From positions 1-59,124 of IMG/VR virus record IMGVR_UViG_3300000228_000009: a DNA stretch of 59,124 nucleotides; one strand, 5' to 3'. The notes below the pieces were generated by a model. It saw only the letters and a program-made list of their open reading frames with translations, made no database searches and was not told the origin of the DNA. Numbering within the stretch: position 1 is the stretch's first letter; each line of letters begins with the position of its first letter. The stretch comes from a virus. This document shows, piece by piece, positions 8,428 through 16,376 of this stretch. Position numbers and translations under genes: made by a program.

Positions 8428-9183
8428 CTACATAAGACATTGAGCATTTGATTTTATTGTCACATTACCTTCTCTTACTTGACATTTATCCTCTGTAGAT
8501 ATAAGAGAGGCATATTTTAAAACCCGCCATTGTAAATTTCCCATGGAAAGATTAGAAAATATTTTTCTTACTTCTATACCATTAACATGTGTTAGTATAG
8601 TCTTTACTTCTCTGGCTATACCAGTATTATCCCGCATAACTGCTGTTTTATGCCAATGATATACATCATATTTACCATCAGCATACTCATAAAGCATGAT
8701 TAGTTTTCTAAGTATTAAAGGAGTTTTAAAACTTTTTGCTGGCTCCCAGGAGATAACATTATCAATTATAGACACTTCAGGTACAAATAATGGTCTAAAA
8801 TTAGGATCTTTAAGTACACCACAATATCTCTCAGCTAGTGTTAAATTATTCTCTGTTTTATCATGTATATGCTCAGGAAAGATATAACAAGAACTTAACT
8901 TTACACTCATATTAACGCCATCGTTTGTAAATTTATGGTTGTATTTCATATGTGTTCGGCGCTGAGGAATTTCAGCAAAAAGTAGCTTAAAACCATACTG
9001 AGTCAAACTTTTCTCTGACCAACCATCAAAACTACAATATCCTTTATGAAGCTGTATAAGCTCTAAAACATTATTATCACAACTTTTAGCAAATCTTTTT
9101 AAACTATCAATAGAACAATCAACACAAGTAGAAGCAATAAAATTCCTATTGTTTGCAATAATGCTTTTTTCTAGTTCGGACAT
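8428..9183 (-). CDS. Hypothetical protein, 251 aa
   Basis: AAGGAG before the ATG. Two Cys near residues 20-23 (CVDC) and a long mixed alpha/beta body. No family recognised. Confidence 0.6.
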   Translation of the reverse strand: MSELEKSIIANNRNFIASTCVDCSIDSLKRFAKSCDNNVLELIQLHKGYCSFDGWSEKSLTQYGFKLLFAEIPQRRTHMKYNHKFTNDGVNMSVKLSSCYIFPEHIHDKTENNLTLAERYCGVLKDPNFRPLFVPEVSIIDNVISWEPAKSFKTPLILRKLIMLYEYADGKYDVYHWHKTAVMRDNTGIAREVKTILTHVNGIEVRKIFSNLSMGNLQWRVLKYASLISTEDKCQVREGNVTIKSNAQCLM

Positions 9184-9208
9184 TGTAATTCTCCTTAAAA
9201 ATCAAATA

Positions 9209-9228
9209 TTTATTTTCGGGCAATAAAA
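9209..9228. repeat. 20-bp hairpin repeat, copy 1
   Basis: Identical 20-base copy of 9724-9743. TTTATT and AATAAA flank a TTCGGGC loop. The two copies flank the gene at 9264-9599. Function unknown; weak hairpin. Confidence 0.5.
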
Positions 9229-9263
9229 CTTCTATTACATTATAAAACATAATACTTTTAAAA

Positions 9264-9599
9264 CTAAAAATGTTTCATCATAGATGGAATATCCTCATTA
9301 TAATATAAATCACTAATAATAGTATCAAATAATATATCATTCATATCAGCACCTACTTTATCAATTATTTTATTTGCTATAATTTCAAGGTCTTCTTTAG
9401 TATAACCAGAATGATTTGTACGTAAGCACTTTATTTTTTTAACTACTAAATACTCTCCGCATGTTGAACATGCCGGATAATAATTAACAAAATCTAAAAA
9501 TTTAAATTTGGTTTTAGCTATATTAGCTTGACATTTTTTACACACATTATCAACAATAATATAAGTATCTTCAACTTTATAACTCTTTGGTTCCATCAT
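9264..9599 (-). CDS. Probable zinc-binding protein, 111 aa
   Basis: Start at ATG 9597-9599 (MMEPKSYKV); GGAG lies 4 and 7 bases before two consecutive ATGs. Contains CKKC and CSTC separated by about 25 residues, a zinc-ribbon layout, followed by an acidic helical tail. Function unknown. Confidence 0.6.
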   Translation of the reverse strand: MMEPKSYKVEDTYIIVDNVCKKCQANIAKTKFKFLDFVNYYPACSTCGEYLVVKKIKCLRTNHSGYTKEDLEIIANKIIDKVGADMNDILFDTIISDLYYNEDIPSMMKHF

Positions 9600-9723
9600 A
9601 ATTCTCCTTAAATATTTATATAATAAACATCCCCAACACCACTTACTAAGTACTACTTTTATTATCACACAATTTTAATAACTACTACTATACTATTTAT
9701 AATACGTTTAAACTACATAAATT

Positions 9724-9743
9724 TTTATTTTCGGGCAATAAAA
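9724..9743. repeat. 20-bp hairpin repeat, copy 2
   Basis: Same 20 bases as 9209-9228. Confidence 0.5.
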
Positions 9744-9910
9744 AGTAACATAAAGGAACTAAATAACACTATACAAAACCATAAAACTACTTTTACCACT
9801 ACACAATTATTACATAAATTATTTATACACCACTACCACAGTATTAATATAAAACAATATCACTACTGACACTACACTACTGCTGCTACGTTACTACCAC
9901 AACACTACTG

Positions 9911-10020
9911 CTACCACAACATTACTACTACTGCTACCACAACATTACTACTACTGCTACCACAACATTACTACTACTGCTACCACAACATTACTACTAC
10001 TGCTACCACAACATTACTAC
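9911..10020. repeat. 23-bp tandem repeat, 4.8 copies
   Basis: Unit CTACCACAACATTACTACTACTG reads as 12 bases CTACCACAACAT plus TACTACTACTG. Four full copies (9911, 9934, 9957, 9980) and a partial one at 10003; degenerate versions lie just upstream from about 9880. There are no spacers, so this is a simple tandem array. Confidence 0.9.
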
Positions 10021-10141
10021 TTTTATACTATTATTCTATATGTTAAAACAATTAGAGTGTCCTTTTTTGACACACTTTGTCAACATAAAAACTTTTTAAG
10101 TATTTATTAAAAATTAATAATTTTAATAGTAGTAATAAATA

Positions 10142-10213
10142 CAGTACCATACATCATAGTACAATACCTTATAGTACAACAGTACAGCAGTACCATACAT
10201 CATAGTACAATAC
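10142..10213. repeat. 26-bp direct repeat pair
   Basis: The same 26 bases (CAGTACCATACATCATAG then TACAATAC) occur at 10142-10167 and 10188-10213. Unknown function. Confidence 0.8.
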
Positions 10214-10353
10214 GCCACAGTAGTACCATAGTACCATATTTAATAGTATGATCTTAAGCAGTAATATATTGTATTCTTATAGGGGTAAATTGGTATTGGA
10301 AGGCTTCAGAAGGGAATATTGGAAAGGAAAAAAGTTGGAATATTTGTTATTAA

Positions 10354-10533
10354 TTATGGTTCTGGTATAGGAGTAGTTTCATATAGTTTTATTTTTGTAC
10401 AAGTTCTAATTGATTTTATCATATTAGCATATTTATTGGCTAATCCTAATTCTTCTTTTTTAAAGAAATGACATTCTTGATTACTTGTTAGTGTATTGAA
10501 CCATACCACTATTATATTAGTTTGATTTTGCAT
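10354..10533 (-). CDS. Small hypothetical protein, 59 aa
   Basis: ATG at 10531-10533 with CCGGAGAA upstream (MQNQTNIIVVWFNTL...). One Cys-His region (NQECHFFKKEELGL) and a Pro-rich end (TPIPEP). Good ribosome binding site and ordinary amino-acid composition support a real gene. Confidence 0.55.
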   Translation of the reverse strand: MQNQTNIIVVWFNTLTSNQECHFFKKEELGLANKYANMIKSIRTCTKIKLYETTPIPEP

Positions 10534-10652
10534 CTTATATTCTCCGGCGGAGATTAAAATATAGTTTAATAATAGATATACTTATAGTTAATAGTACTAT
10601 AGATACTATTACTAACATAAATTTTAAATTATTTTGTTTAATTTTTAATAAG

Positions 10653-10699
10653 AAATAGTACCATTATTTAAATTTTGTTATAAAATAATGGTACTATTT
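10653..10699 (-). terminator. Inverted repeat, probable terminator
   Basis: 17-bp perfect arms (10653-10669 and 10683-10699) around a 13-base AT-rich loop. It sits 23 bases after the stop of 10723-11019 on the minus strand. There is only a weak T-rich tail, so it may instead be a binding site or RNA-stabilising hairpin. Confidence 0.6.
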
Positions 10700-10722
10700 T
10701 ATACTTTATTTGTTTTTGTTTA

Positions 10723-11019
10723 CTAAACTTTGAATTCAGGATGTGTTTTTAATATATTATTAAGTAGTACTTTTAGTCTTTTTAATTCAATATTAAACTT
10801 TACTACTAGTAATAAAGAAACTATAGTTAGCGTACCATGTAAACAATAACCTACAGTATTGTCTTTTACTATATAAGCTATTAGTATACTAATACATGCC
10901 ATTACACACCAAAATATTACATTTACTTTTGCCGCCGGAATTAAAGAAAATTGTAATGTTTGCGCGTAGCCTTCTCTTGGCATTCTTTCATGTTGCCTTC
11001 TTGATATAAAATTTTCCAT
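10723..11019 (-). CDS. Small membrane protein, two transmembrane segments, 98 aa
   Basis: AGGAGG before the ATG. Two hydrophobic stretches (about residues 32-52 and 58-76) separated by a short polar turn. No family recognised. Confidence 0.65.
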   Translation of the reverse strand: MENFISRRQHERMPREGYAQTLQFSLIPAAKVNVIFWCVMACISILIAYIVKDNTVGYCLHGTLTIVSLLLVVKFNIELKRLKVLLNNILKTHPEFKV

Positions 11020-11082
11020 AACATTCCTCCTGTTAAATTTTATAATACATATATAACCTATACTATAATATTACTGGTTTGT

Positions 11083-11175
11083 TTATAATTCTATATCAAG
11101 TATAGCAAGGTACATTAATAACATAATGAAACCTAATAAGAGCCCGCTTTTAAAAAACCATATTAAAAATTCCAT
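11083..11175 (-). CDS. Putative single-pass membrane peptide, 30 aa
   Basis: ATG at 11173-11175, AAAGG upstream. Translation MEFLIWFFKSGLLLGFIMLL and onward is almost entirely hydrophobic. Its size and position just before a membrane-protein gene make a small accessory peptide plausible, but so short a frame can arise by chance. Confidence 0.35.
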   Translation of the reverse strand: MEFLIWFFKSGLLLGFIMLLMYLAILDIEL

Positions 11176-11193
11176 TATTTAGTACCTTTTATG

Positions 11194-11221
11194 TTGACAT
11201 TAAATTAAAATATGTTATAAT
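11194..11221 (+). promoter_or_regulatory. Sigma-70-type promoter
   Basis: Perfect TTGACA (11194-11199), 16-base spacer, perfect TATAAT (11216-11221). It points to the gene at 11311 and is followed at once by the palindrome at 11235-11252, so that palindrome would lie at the start of the transcript. Confidence 0.85.
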
Positions 11222-11234
11222 ATAGTATACAATT

Positions 11235-11252
11235 TGTCCCCAGTTGGGGACA
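11235..11252. promoter_or_regulatory. TGTC..GACA palindrome, site 1
   Basis: TGTCCCCA and TGGGGACA arms around GT. It lies 13 bases after the -10 box, where an operator or a 5' RNA hairpin would be. Member of a five-site family (see 11559, 11622, 12083, 12347). Confidence 0.75.
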
Positions 11253-11310
11253 TTTTACTAACCGAAATTTTAGTGCTAATCAATATTAAAACATTACTAA
11301 AAGGTGACTT

Positions 11311-11553
11311 ATGAACGAGATAAATGAATTAAAAGCTGATGCTACATTAGAAGAACAATGCAACTATTTCAAAGAACAAGCAGTAAACTTTGCTTTAAAT
11401 TCTTTAGCTTTATCAAATAAATATGATCATGACGTTGCATTATTAATGTTTATGGTTGCTGAATATATACCATTTTTCGAAAATATGATGATTGATTTGG
11501 GCATGCAAGATGTTTTAGATAAATTTAAAAAAGAAAGATCTTTAAAAAAATAG
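11311..11553 (+). CDS. Hypothetical protein, 80 aa
   Basis: AAAGGTGA ribosome binding site. Helical, acidic, with no domain recognised. First gene after a strong promoter and an operator-like palindrome. The next gene encodes a ParB/KorB-like protein, so a role in the same regulatory or partition unit is possible (inference). Confidence 0.65.
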   Translation: MNEINELKADATLEEQCNYFKEQAVNFALNSLALSNKYDHDVALLMFMVAEYIPFFENMMIDLGMQDVLDKFKKERSLKK

Positions 11554-11558
11554 AAGAT

Positions 11559-11583
11559 TTTTGTCGCCCACTGGGCGACAAAA
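11559..11583. promoter_or_regulatory. TGTC..GACA palindrome, site 2
   Basis: 12-base arms TTTTGTCGCCCA and TGGGCGACAAAA around a single C. It lies 5 bases after the stop of the 80-aa gene. No T-run follows on the plus strand, so it is not a standard terminator. Confidence 0.75.
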
Positions 11584-11621
11584 CTACATAAGATTTGAAA
11601 TCTTTTTAAAAAATAGAATAT

Positions 11622-11646
11622 TTTTGTTGCCCATTGGGCGACAAAA
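11622..11646. promoter_or_regulatory. TGTC..GACA palindrome, site 3
   Basis: Arms TTTTGTTGCCCA and TGGGCGACAAAA around T. One C-to-T change breaks the DNA symmetry but keeps a G-U pair in RNA. Confidence 0.75.
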
Positions 11647-11750
11647 TTTCATAAGATTTTTATGTTTAATAAACTAACATGTATATAATAGCAACAGAGT
11701 GATGTTTACAACTATAAAAAATTTAAACTTCAAGTAATAGATTACATCAC

Positions 11751-11766
11751 CTATCTTAGTAGATAG
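11751..11766 (+). promoter_or_regulatory. Small hairpin in the leader of the ParB/KorB-like gene
   Basis: CTATCT and AGATAG arms around TAGT, about 34 bases before the start codon at 11800. May affect translation; no further evidence. Confidence 0.4.
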
Positions 11767-11799
11767 TTCTATTAGAAGTTTTTAATGAAAGGTAAAACT

Positions 11800-12762
11800 A
11801 TGAACGAACTAATTGTAAAAGAACCATTTAATTTTTCTGTTATTGAAACAATGGAATCAGTTAAATTAACTGAAATGTCGTTTATGGATAGAACTAAACT
11901 TTATTGTGAAGTTGAAGCTAAGTCTTTTTATCTTCGCGGTAGAATTCTTCAATCAATAAAAGAAGACAACTGTTTTAAAGAAGCTGGTTACGAAACATTT
12001 GAAAAAGCTGTGAAAGATATTTTAAGTATTAGTAGGAGTTTTGCTTATAGAATTATGGATGCTACTACTACTTATGAAACTTTGTCGCCCACTGGGCGAC
12101 ATTTTTTGCCAACATCTGAAAGACAATTAAGACCTCTTACAGGATTAGAACCAGAACAACAAATTGAAGTATGGCAAGAAGTAGCTAAAGATAAAGTACC
12201 TACTGCTAAAGAAGTACAAAAAGCAGTAAATAAAAAATTAGGTAAAAATATTCCACAAAAAGATAAAATAAAAGTACCAGTAACATCCTTAGAAGTACCT
12301 ATAGTGCCTATTGAAGATATCACAGCTGCAAAATCTTATGAAATTTTGTCCACAATTGTGGACATTTTGCCTACTGAAAATAATAGTACTATAGATATGT
12401 CTAAATATATTACTATAGAAGAACATAATAGAATTGTTTTAGAATATGAAAAAGCTTATATGATAGATATTGAAAAATTAATGAATAGAGTTTCTGAATT
12501 AGAAAGTAGATTAAGTTTTTTTGAGAAAGATTCTATTAATCCAACCCCAGAAAAATCAACTTTATTACCCAGAGAAATTGTATTTAATTTTGTAAAACAA
12601 CACGGTAATGCTATACAATGTCTAGCATTACTATCAGATTATCTTACTAATGAAAGATTATATAATCTTTTTGTTAAAGTAAGAGAAGACTATAAGATGA
12701 CCACCCCACCCCCAGCATGGGATTTAGAAATAATAAATGCTACAGGAATTTTGAGTTTTTAG
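11800..12762 (+). CDS. ParB/KorB-like DNA-binding protein
   Basis: 320 residues from ATG 11800 (MNELIVKEPF), with AAAGG upstream; an in-frame ATG at 11785 has no ribosome binding site. The N-terminal third includes a helical segment (CFKEAGYETFEKAVKDIL, then SRSFAYRIMDA) that looks like a helix-turn-helix. Then comes LPTSERQLRPLTGL plus GKVPTAKEV-like KDKVPTAKEVQKAV, a pattern I associate with plasmid and phage DNA-binding proteins. The C-terminal half has a coiled-coil-like stretch. Two family palindromes lie inside its own coding sequence (12083 and 12347) and three lie upstream, pointing to autoregulation or a partition/centromere-like unit. The function is inference. Confidence 0.55.
   Translation: MNELIVKEPFNFSVIETMESVKLTEMSFMDRTKLYCEVEAKSFYLRGRILQSIKEDNCFKEAGYETFEKAVKDILSISRSFAYRIMDATTTYETLSPTGRHFLPTSERQLRPLTGLEPEQQIEVWQEVAKDKVPTAKEVQKAVNKKLGKNIPQKDKIKVPVTSLEVPIVPIEDITAAKSYEILSTIVDILPTENNSTIDMSKYITIEEHNRIVLEYEKAYMIDIEKLMNRVSELESRLSFFEKDSINPTPEKSTLLPREIVFNFVKQHGNAIQCLALLSDYLTNERLYNLFVKVREDYKMTTPPPAWDLEIINATGILSF
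12083..12101. promoter_or_regulatory. TGTC..GACA palindrome, site 4 (inside coding sequence)
   Basis: 9-base arms TGTCGCCCA and TGGGCGACA around C, the same core as site 2. In frame it encodes LSPTGRH just before the LPTSERQ motif. Confidence 0.75.
12347..12364. promoter_or_regulatory. TGTC..GACA palindrome, site 5 (inside coding sequence)
   Basis: Perfect 18-base palindrome TGTCCACAATTGTGGACA. The stem differs from sites 1-4, yet symmetry is kept. It encodes LSTIVDI just before LPTEN, parallel to site 4. Confidence 0.75.
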
Positions 12763-13039
12763 TATGCAAGGTTAGTTTATTCAATACTGTTTAAATTATT
12801 TATTTCCCGGCCACAAAAATTCATCTGTAAAAAATCTCAGGATATGAATAGGTCGCCTGTCTAGAGACCAAAAAACCGGCCATCCCTCCCAACTACACTC
12901 CGTACCACCAACTTGCTTGATGCCAGAGGAAAAAATAAGTTGTACCACTTATAATAATCCATGATATGAAATACAAGTTTTGACAATAGCATATTTCCCC
13001 ACAATAAAATATATATAATAATAAGTACCATATTATAAA

Positions 13040-13075
13040 TTGTACCGTACCACCCCGAAGGATGATACGGTACAA
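13040..13075 (-). terminator. Terminator with UUCG tetraloop
   Basis: On the minus strand a 16-bp stem (TTGTACCGTATCATCC with its partner, two G-U pairs) closes a C(UUCG)G tetraloop, followed by TTTATAAT. Immediately after the stop of 13083-14012. The wobble pairs work only in the minus-strand RNA, which fixes its direction. Confidence 0.8.
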
Positions 13076-13082
13076 TAACGGC

Positions 13083-14012
13083 TTAGATAGGCATCTGCCC
13101 ACTAAGCATGGTTCCTGCAGCAGCTGATACTGGAGGAACTGCTACAGTTGGGACGGCTCCGAATGATGCCAACATTTTTGCAAATGCAGCCGGATCAATT
13201 CCTGCTGGCATTTGTACCGGTGCAGGAGTAGGAGTAGGAGCAGGTGCAGGTACCACTGCTGGTGCAGGTACTTGTCCTCTCATCATAGCTTGTAACATTG
13301 CCACCATGTTAGGATCAATTCCTGCTGGCATTCCCGGTGTTGCTGCATTGATCAATTGTGCACCAGCCGGAAGCATTATCCTTGCATGCCCATAGGTAGT
13401 ACTTCCTGATATGTACTGCATTTCTTTACGGGATCTTTTGATGAAGTCCCAAGTCTCCGCGTCTGCGTGACCTGTAACGTTCCAGAAGGGAGGCCGTGCT
13501 GCGAATGTGGCTTGTCCGGTTGCTCGGTAATTGGCAATCTCATTCTGAATAACCGCATCGGCGTCGTTGCCCCAAATCGGAAGTCCTTTCATAACAAAGG
13601 ATGTTCCGTTAACCATGATTTCCCGACCAAGATGATCCACTTGCGGCTTGTCATCAATAAAGAGACGTTTCTTGAACGTGTTTACGTCCAGTTCACAAGA
13701 GAATTCCTTTCCAGCCGTAATGGCCTTGGCGCAAAGGTCAGCTAGACCACCACCAGGTTTGGCATTGTTTCCATTCCATGCTACAATACGAATGACCTCT
13801 GCCTTCCCTTCACGATACTCCCCTGTGGTTGGGTCGGTATAGTTCATACCGTTTATATACACGTTACCCTCCCATCTGGCCGAAACTTTTTTGCCGTTTG
13901 TAATGTGTTCCGGATAGTAGGTACCACCGTGTTGAACACCAGTAGCTGCATTCTTCGTACCTGCTGCCCGACCTGCTACCAACATTGCTACAAACTTGCT
14001 TGCACTTGCCAT
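13083..14012 (-). CDS. Possible single-stranded DNA-binding (OB-fold) protein
   Basis: 309 residues from ATG 14010-14012 (MASASKFVAML), AGGAG upstream. Residues about 40-150 are strand-rich with VIRIVAWNGNN, GLADLCAKAI and GKEFSCELDVNTF, a layout reminiscent of SSB-type OB folds. The last 90 residues are low-complexity Pro/Ala/Met repeats (PAPAPTPTPAP; PAGIDP occurs twice), like the disordered tails of SSB proteins. Higher GC than the flanking plus-strand genes. It has its own terminator and two upstream TAGTGGTACTG boxes, consistent with strong independent expression. It could also be another structural or DNA-binding protein. Confidence 0.45.
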   Translation of the reverse strand: MASASKFVAMLVAGRAAGTKNAATGVQHGGTYYPEHITNGKKVSARWEGNVYINGMNYTDPTTGEYREGKAEVIRIVAWNGNNAKPGGGLADLCAKAITAGKEFSCELDVNTFKKRLFIDDKPQVDHLGREIMVNGTSFVMKGLPIWGNDADAVIQNEIANYRATGQATFAARPPFWNVTGHADAETWDFIKRSRKEMQYISGSTTYGHARIMLPAGAQLINAATPGMPAGIDPNMVAMLQAMMRGQVPAPAVVPAPAPTPTPAPVQMPAGIDPAAFAKMLASFGAVPTVAVPPVSAAAGTMLSGQMPI

Positions 14013-14078
14013 GATAATTCTCCTAAAAAAAGATAAAAGTTTGAGCAAGGGAACAATTCCACAAGCCCATCGTAAGAC

Positions 14079-14151
14079 CAGTACCACTATTCCCCATTTC
14101 CATCCCCATGAACAGAAACAGGTACACCAACCTCAATAGACAGTACCACTA
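14079..14151 (-). promoter_or_regulatory. Two TAGTGGTACTG boxes upstream of the SSB-like gene
   Basis: Minus-strand TAGTGGTACTG at 14079-14089 and 14141-14151, here without a hairpin partner. The same box occurs upstream of several other minus-strand genes between 16.6 and 22.1 kb. Confidence 0.5.
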
Positions 14152-14315
14152 CTCCCCACAACTTTAGGTTCAATACTTAAAATGTTTCCATTTTTATCGT
14201 AATGAATCCAAATAATTGTGCATTTAGGTAATGAATTCAAGTATTTAATTGTACGTCCGAATTCATTTCTAATTTGATGAGAGTTAATTACTATGCCTGA
14301 ACGAATCATGTCCAT
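14133..14315 (-). CDS. Hypothetical protein, 60 aa
   Basis: Start overlaps the end of the metallopeptidase-like gene by 10 bases. Basic N-terminus, strand-rich middle. No family recognised. Confidence 0.5.
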   Translation of the reverse strand: MDMIRSGIVINSHQIRNEFGRTIKYLNSLPKCTIIWIHYDKNGNILSIEPKVVGSSGTVY

Positions 14316-15574
14316 AGTTTATATTCCTCTTGTCCGAGGATATGTCCTGCTGGAAGTTTAATGCTGGCACGTACTCCAGGATTTAGGTGATCCCCAAGAA
14401 CGTACATTATCTTTGCTCCCATCTGAGCTTCACGAGCCCAAGTTTTTAAATTTCCCATGTCATCTACTGCGTTGGGATTTTGTGCAACAAGAGACCGTCT
14501 ATGTAGTGTACCATTGATATTAAGGAATAAAGTATACTTAGGAAGGTTTTCTTTCGTAAGCATACCTGTTATTCCCATTGTGGTTGGTTGATTTTTGGCA
14601 TATTTACCTTGGTTATCTAACGTATCCATATGAGTGAATATTTGAGAAGCGCCAGGAATGTGGGCAATGTTGATAGGATCTAATATTACACCAGGGTTAT
14701 TATACCCTCCTTCGTTTGTGAACTCTCCCTTGGAAACAACATGCCAGAACATGGTACGGAATACTGTCTCTATTGTGCTGGCCATGTTTGGTACAATTGC
14801 TGGCGGATTTGGGTCTTCATATTCTGTATATTCTTCTGCATAAGCTTGTGATTCAGGCACTGTACGCGTTGGTTCAACAGGTTGAAGTTGCTCAGTTTCC
14901 TGTATTGTTGTTTCTAAGAATTTTGCTGGTTCTTCTATCCAAGGTTCTTCATCTTTTGATAAAGCCTCGAATGTATGTGAAATAGAAAGTTCTAAGTTTT
15001 TATCTGGGTCATAATACCCCAGATTATTTTTGTGCATCCAAACTTGAAGATCTTTCCACATCATAGGAGTTTCTTTTGTGTCCTCCTCCAAAGAGTCGAT
15101 AAATTCCTTAATTTGGCCATCCAAGAAGTCCCCAAACAGTGTTATGTTACAATCCCAATTCTTGGCTATTAACCAAGCTTTTTTACCTGCTTCTTTTGCA
15201 CCTTCCTCATCAAGGTTATTGTGGTTGAAGTCGTTATTTTCGAAGCTGACTTTGAGGTGCCACGCTTCATGGATAACAGTATCAAGAAGTTCGTGCAATA
15301 ACATCATACGAATACTTGCATACATGTTTTCTTCTTTCATGCATAGATCTAGAGAAGATCCAAAGTGTTTCCCCAAGTTAATGCTTATTGAACGAGATGG
15401 GGTGTGAGCAATACCAAAATAATCGCTAGGTACATTTTCATTATATGCAATCATATTGATTGCTTCGTGCGGGCATATTGAAAGTACAGCATTTCGTATA
15501 AGCCACCGTAAATGTGGCGATACTAATTTGCAGCCCGTCTCAAGAATTCCAGGTACTTCGTTGTATTTATTCAT
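14306..15574 (-). CDS. Putative zinc metallopeptidase-like protein
   Basis: 422 residues, AAAGGAG upstream. Contains HEAWH (H102, E103, H106), the HExxH zinc motif, within a hydrophobic helix (LHELLDTVIHEAWHLKV), and acidic residues about 17-20 positions later (LDEEGAKEAG) that could give the third ligand. The C-terminal half, after an acidic Pro/Glu linker near 240-270, is a different domain with unknown fold. Such proteins occur in large phages, but a target is not known. The motif is clear; catalysis is inferred. Confidence 0.6.
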   Translation of the reverse strand: MNKYNEVPGILETGCKLVSPHLRWLIRNAVLSICPHEAINMIAYNENVPSDYFGIAHTPSRSISINLGKHFGSSLDLCMKEENMYASIRMMLLHELLDTVIHEAWHLKVSFENNDFNHNNLDEEGAKEAGKKAWLIAKNWDCNITLFGDFLDGQIKEFIDSLEEDTKETPMMWKDLQVWMHKNNLGYYDPDKNLELSISHTFEALSKDEEPWIEEPAKFLETTIQETEQLQPVEPTRTVPESQAYAEEYTEYEDPNPPAIVPNMASTIETVFRTMFWHVVSKGEFTNEGGYNNPGVILDPINIAHIPGASQIFTHMDTLDNQGKYAKNQPTTMGITGMLTKENLPKYTLFLNINGTLHRRSLVAQNPNAVDDMGNLKTWAREAQMGAKIMYVLGDHLNPGVRASIKLPAGHILGQEEYKLWT

Positions 15575-16376
15575 TGTGTTCTCCTTTGTATGTGTTTCTT
15601 ATGGCCATTATCATTTTACCCAGAAAATTAATGCCAGGCTTTCCTTTGCATTTTGGGCAGTAACAATCACCCCAAAAGTTGTCATGCCACCAGTTACCTT
15701 CAACTAACGTAGCATTGCCTGTAGAAAGTAAAAGATTTTTGAATTTAGGAATCTTAAACTTTTCTTCTAAGGCTACCTTCATTACTTCAAGTTTTACTGT
15801 GCTCCAATCCCAGCACAGTTCTGCTTTTTTTCCTTCTTCTTTTGCTAATGCTGCTGTTGCTAAGGCCGCAATACGAGGCCTTTCTTCAGCAGAAAATTTC
15901 CAAGCTTGATAAAAATGCTCCGTTGAAGAATACATTATTCCTTGATATTCGAATTCACATGGAGCGAAGTTCGAAAGCCAGCTGTATTCCCCTCTGAATT
16001 CTTTGATCTTTTGTGGTTTGTTCAACCAACGCGAGAAATCTACAATCTCTCCGTTATATTTGGCTCCATACTTCTGTAGATAGTATGTAAGAAGATGCCT
16101 GTGGCAAAATTCTCCAGGTGGGCAGAAGCAGACCAGAACTACATACTGCATGTTAAGCAGCTTATTCCAAGCTTCTGTGTTTGTTACACCCATTATTAAC
16201 TCATGATACTTTTTTATATAATTCTGTTTGTCTCCGTCGGTTTTCCCGGATTTCATGTAAGTACTCACCATGTCCCAGGTTGGGGCAAATAGTTTTCCGA
16301 ACGGATCTTGACCTTTCACTGTGATATCCAGCCGGTGTGGCCCTGGATACCGATATTGTGCTGTCCACATTTCCAT
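15567..16376 (-). CDS. NADAR domain protein with N-terminal DUF488-like domain
   Basis: 269 residues, GGAGG upstream. Residues about 125-262 match the NADAR (YbiA-like) pattern: FRGEYSWLSNFAPCEFEY, STEHFYQAWK, NWWHDNFWGDC and a closing LGKMIMAIR. NADAR proteins act as N-glycosidases on riboflavin intermediates, and some remove ADP-ribose from guanine in nucleic acids. The N-terminal 110 residues carry CFC...FCHRHLL, resembling DUF488-type domains. Two further Cys pairs lie at CYCPKC. The start overlaps the TAA of the signal-peptide gene upstream (TAAATG), and the stop overlaps the next gene by 8 bases, so it lies in an operon. Domain fusion is read directly; reaction on ADP-ribose is inference. 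Confidence 0.75.
   Translation of the reverse strand: MEMWTAQYRYPGPHRLDITVKGQDPFGKLFAPTWDMVSTYMKSGKTDGDKQNYIKKYHELIMGVTNTEAWNKLLNMQYVVLVCFCPPGEFCHRHLLTYYLQKYGAKYNGEIVDFSRWLNKPQKIKEFRGEYSWLSNFAPCEFEYQGIMYSSTEHFYQAWKFSAEERPRIAALATAALAKEEGKKAELCWDWSTVKLEVMKVALEEKFKIPKFKNLLLSTGNATLVEGNWWHDNFWGDCYCPKCKGKPGINFLGKMIMAIRNTYKGEHNE

Larger units (their letters stand above)
9600..10353. other. Repeat-rich non-coding stretch
   Basis: No credible gene on either strand. Holds the second 20-bp hairpin repeat (9724-9743), a block of 23-bp tandem repeats (9911-10020), a 26-bp direct repeat pair (10142-10213) and many ACTACTACTG and AGTACCATA runs. The short hairpin GTGTC/GACAC sits near 10058-10075. Confidence 0.7.
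11541..11660. repeat. About 60-bp tandem duplication containing sites 2 and 3
   Basis: Two consecutive segments share TTTAAAAAAATAGAA, then T-run, palindrome, ACAAAA and CATAAGATTT in the same order. Each holds one palindrome of the TGTC..GACA family. The copies differ in several positions, including one inside the palindrome stem. Confidence 0.75.

Noticed and set aside
9911-10020. CRISPR-like array
   Set aside because: Repeat units are directly adjacent with no unique spacers.
12980-13020. Plus-strand promoter with perfect TTGACA
   Set aside because: No acceptable -10 at 16-18 bases and no plus-strand gene follows; it lies between converging genes.
12893-13102. 69-codon minus-strand frame, hydrophobic
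   Set aside because: Runs through the terminator hairpin after the SSB-like gene and has no ribosome binding site.
13108-13395. 95-codon plus-strand frame rich in Ala, Gly and Thr
   Set aside because: Antisense shadow of the Pro/Ala-rich tail of the minus-strand gene.
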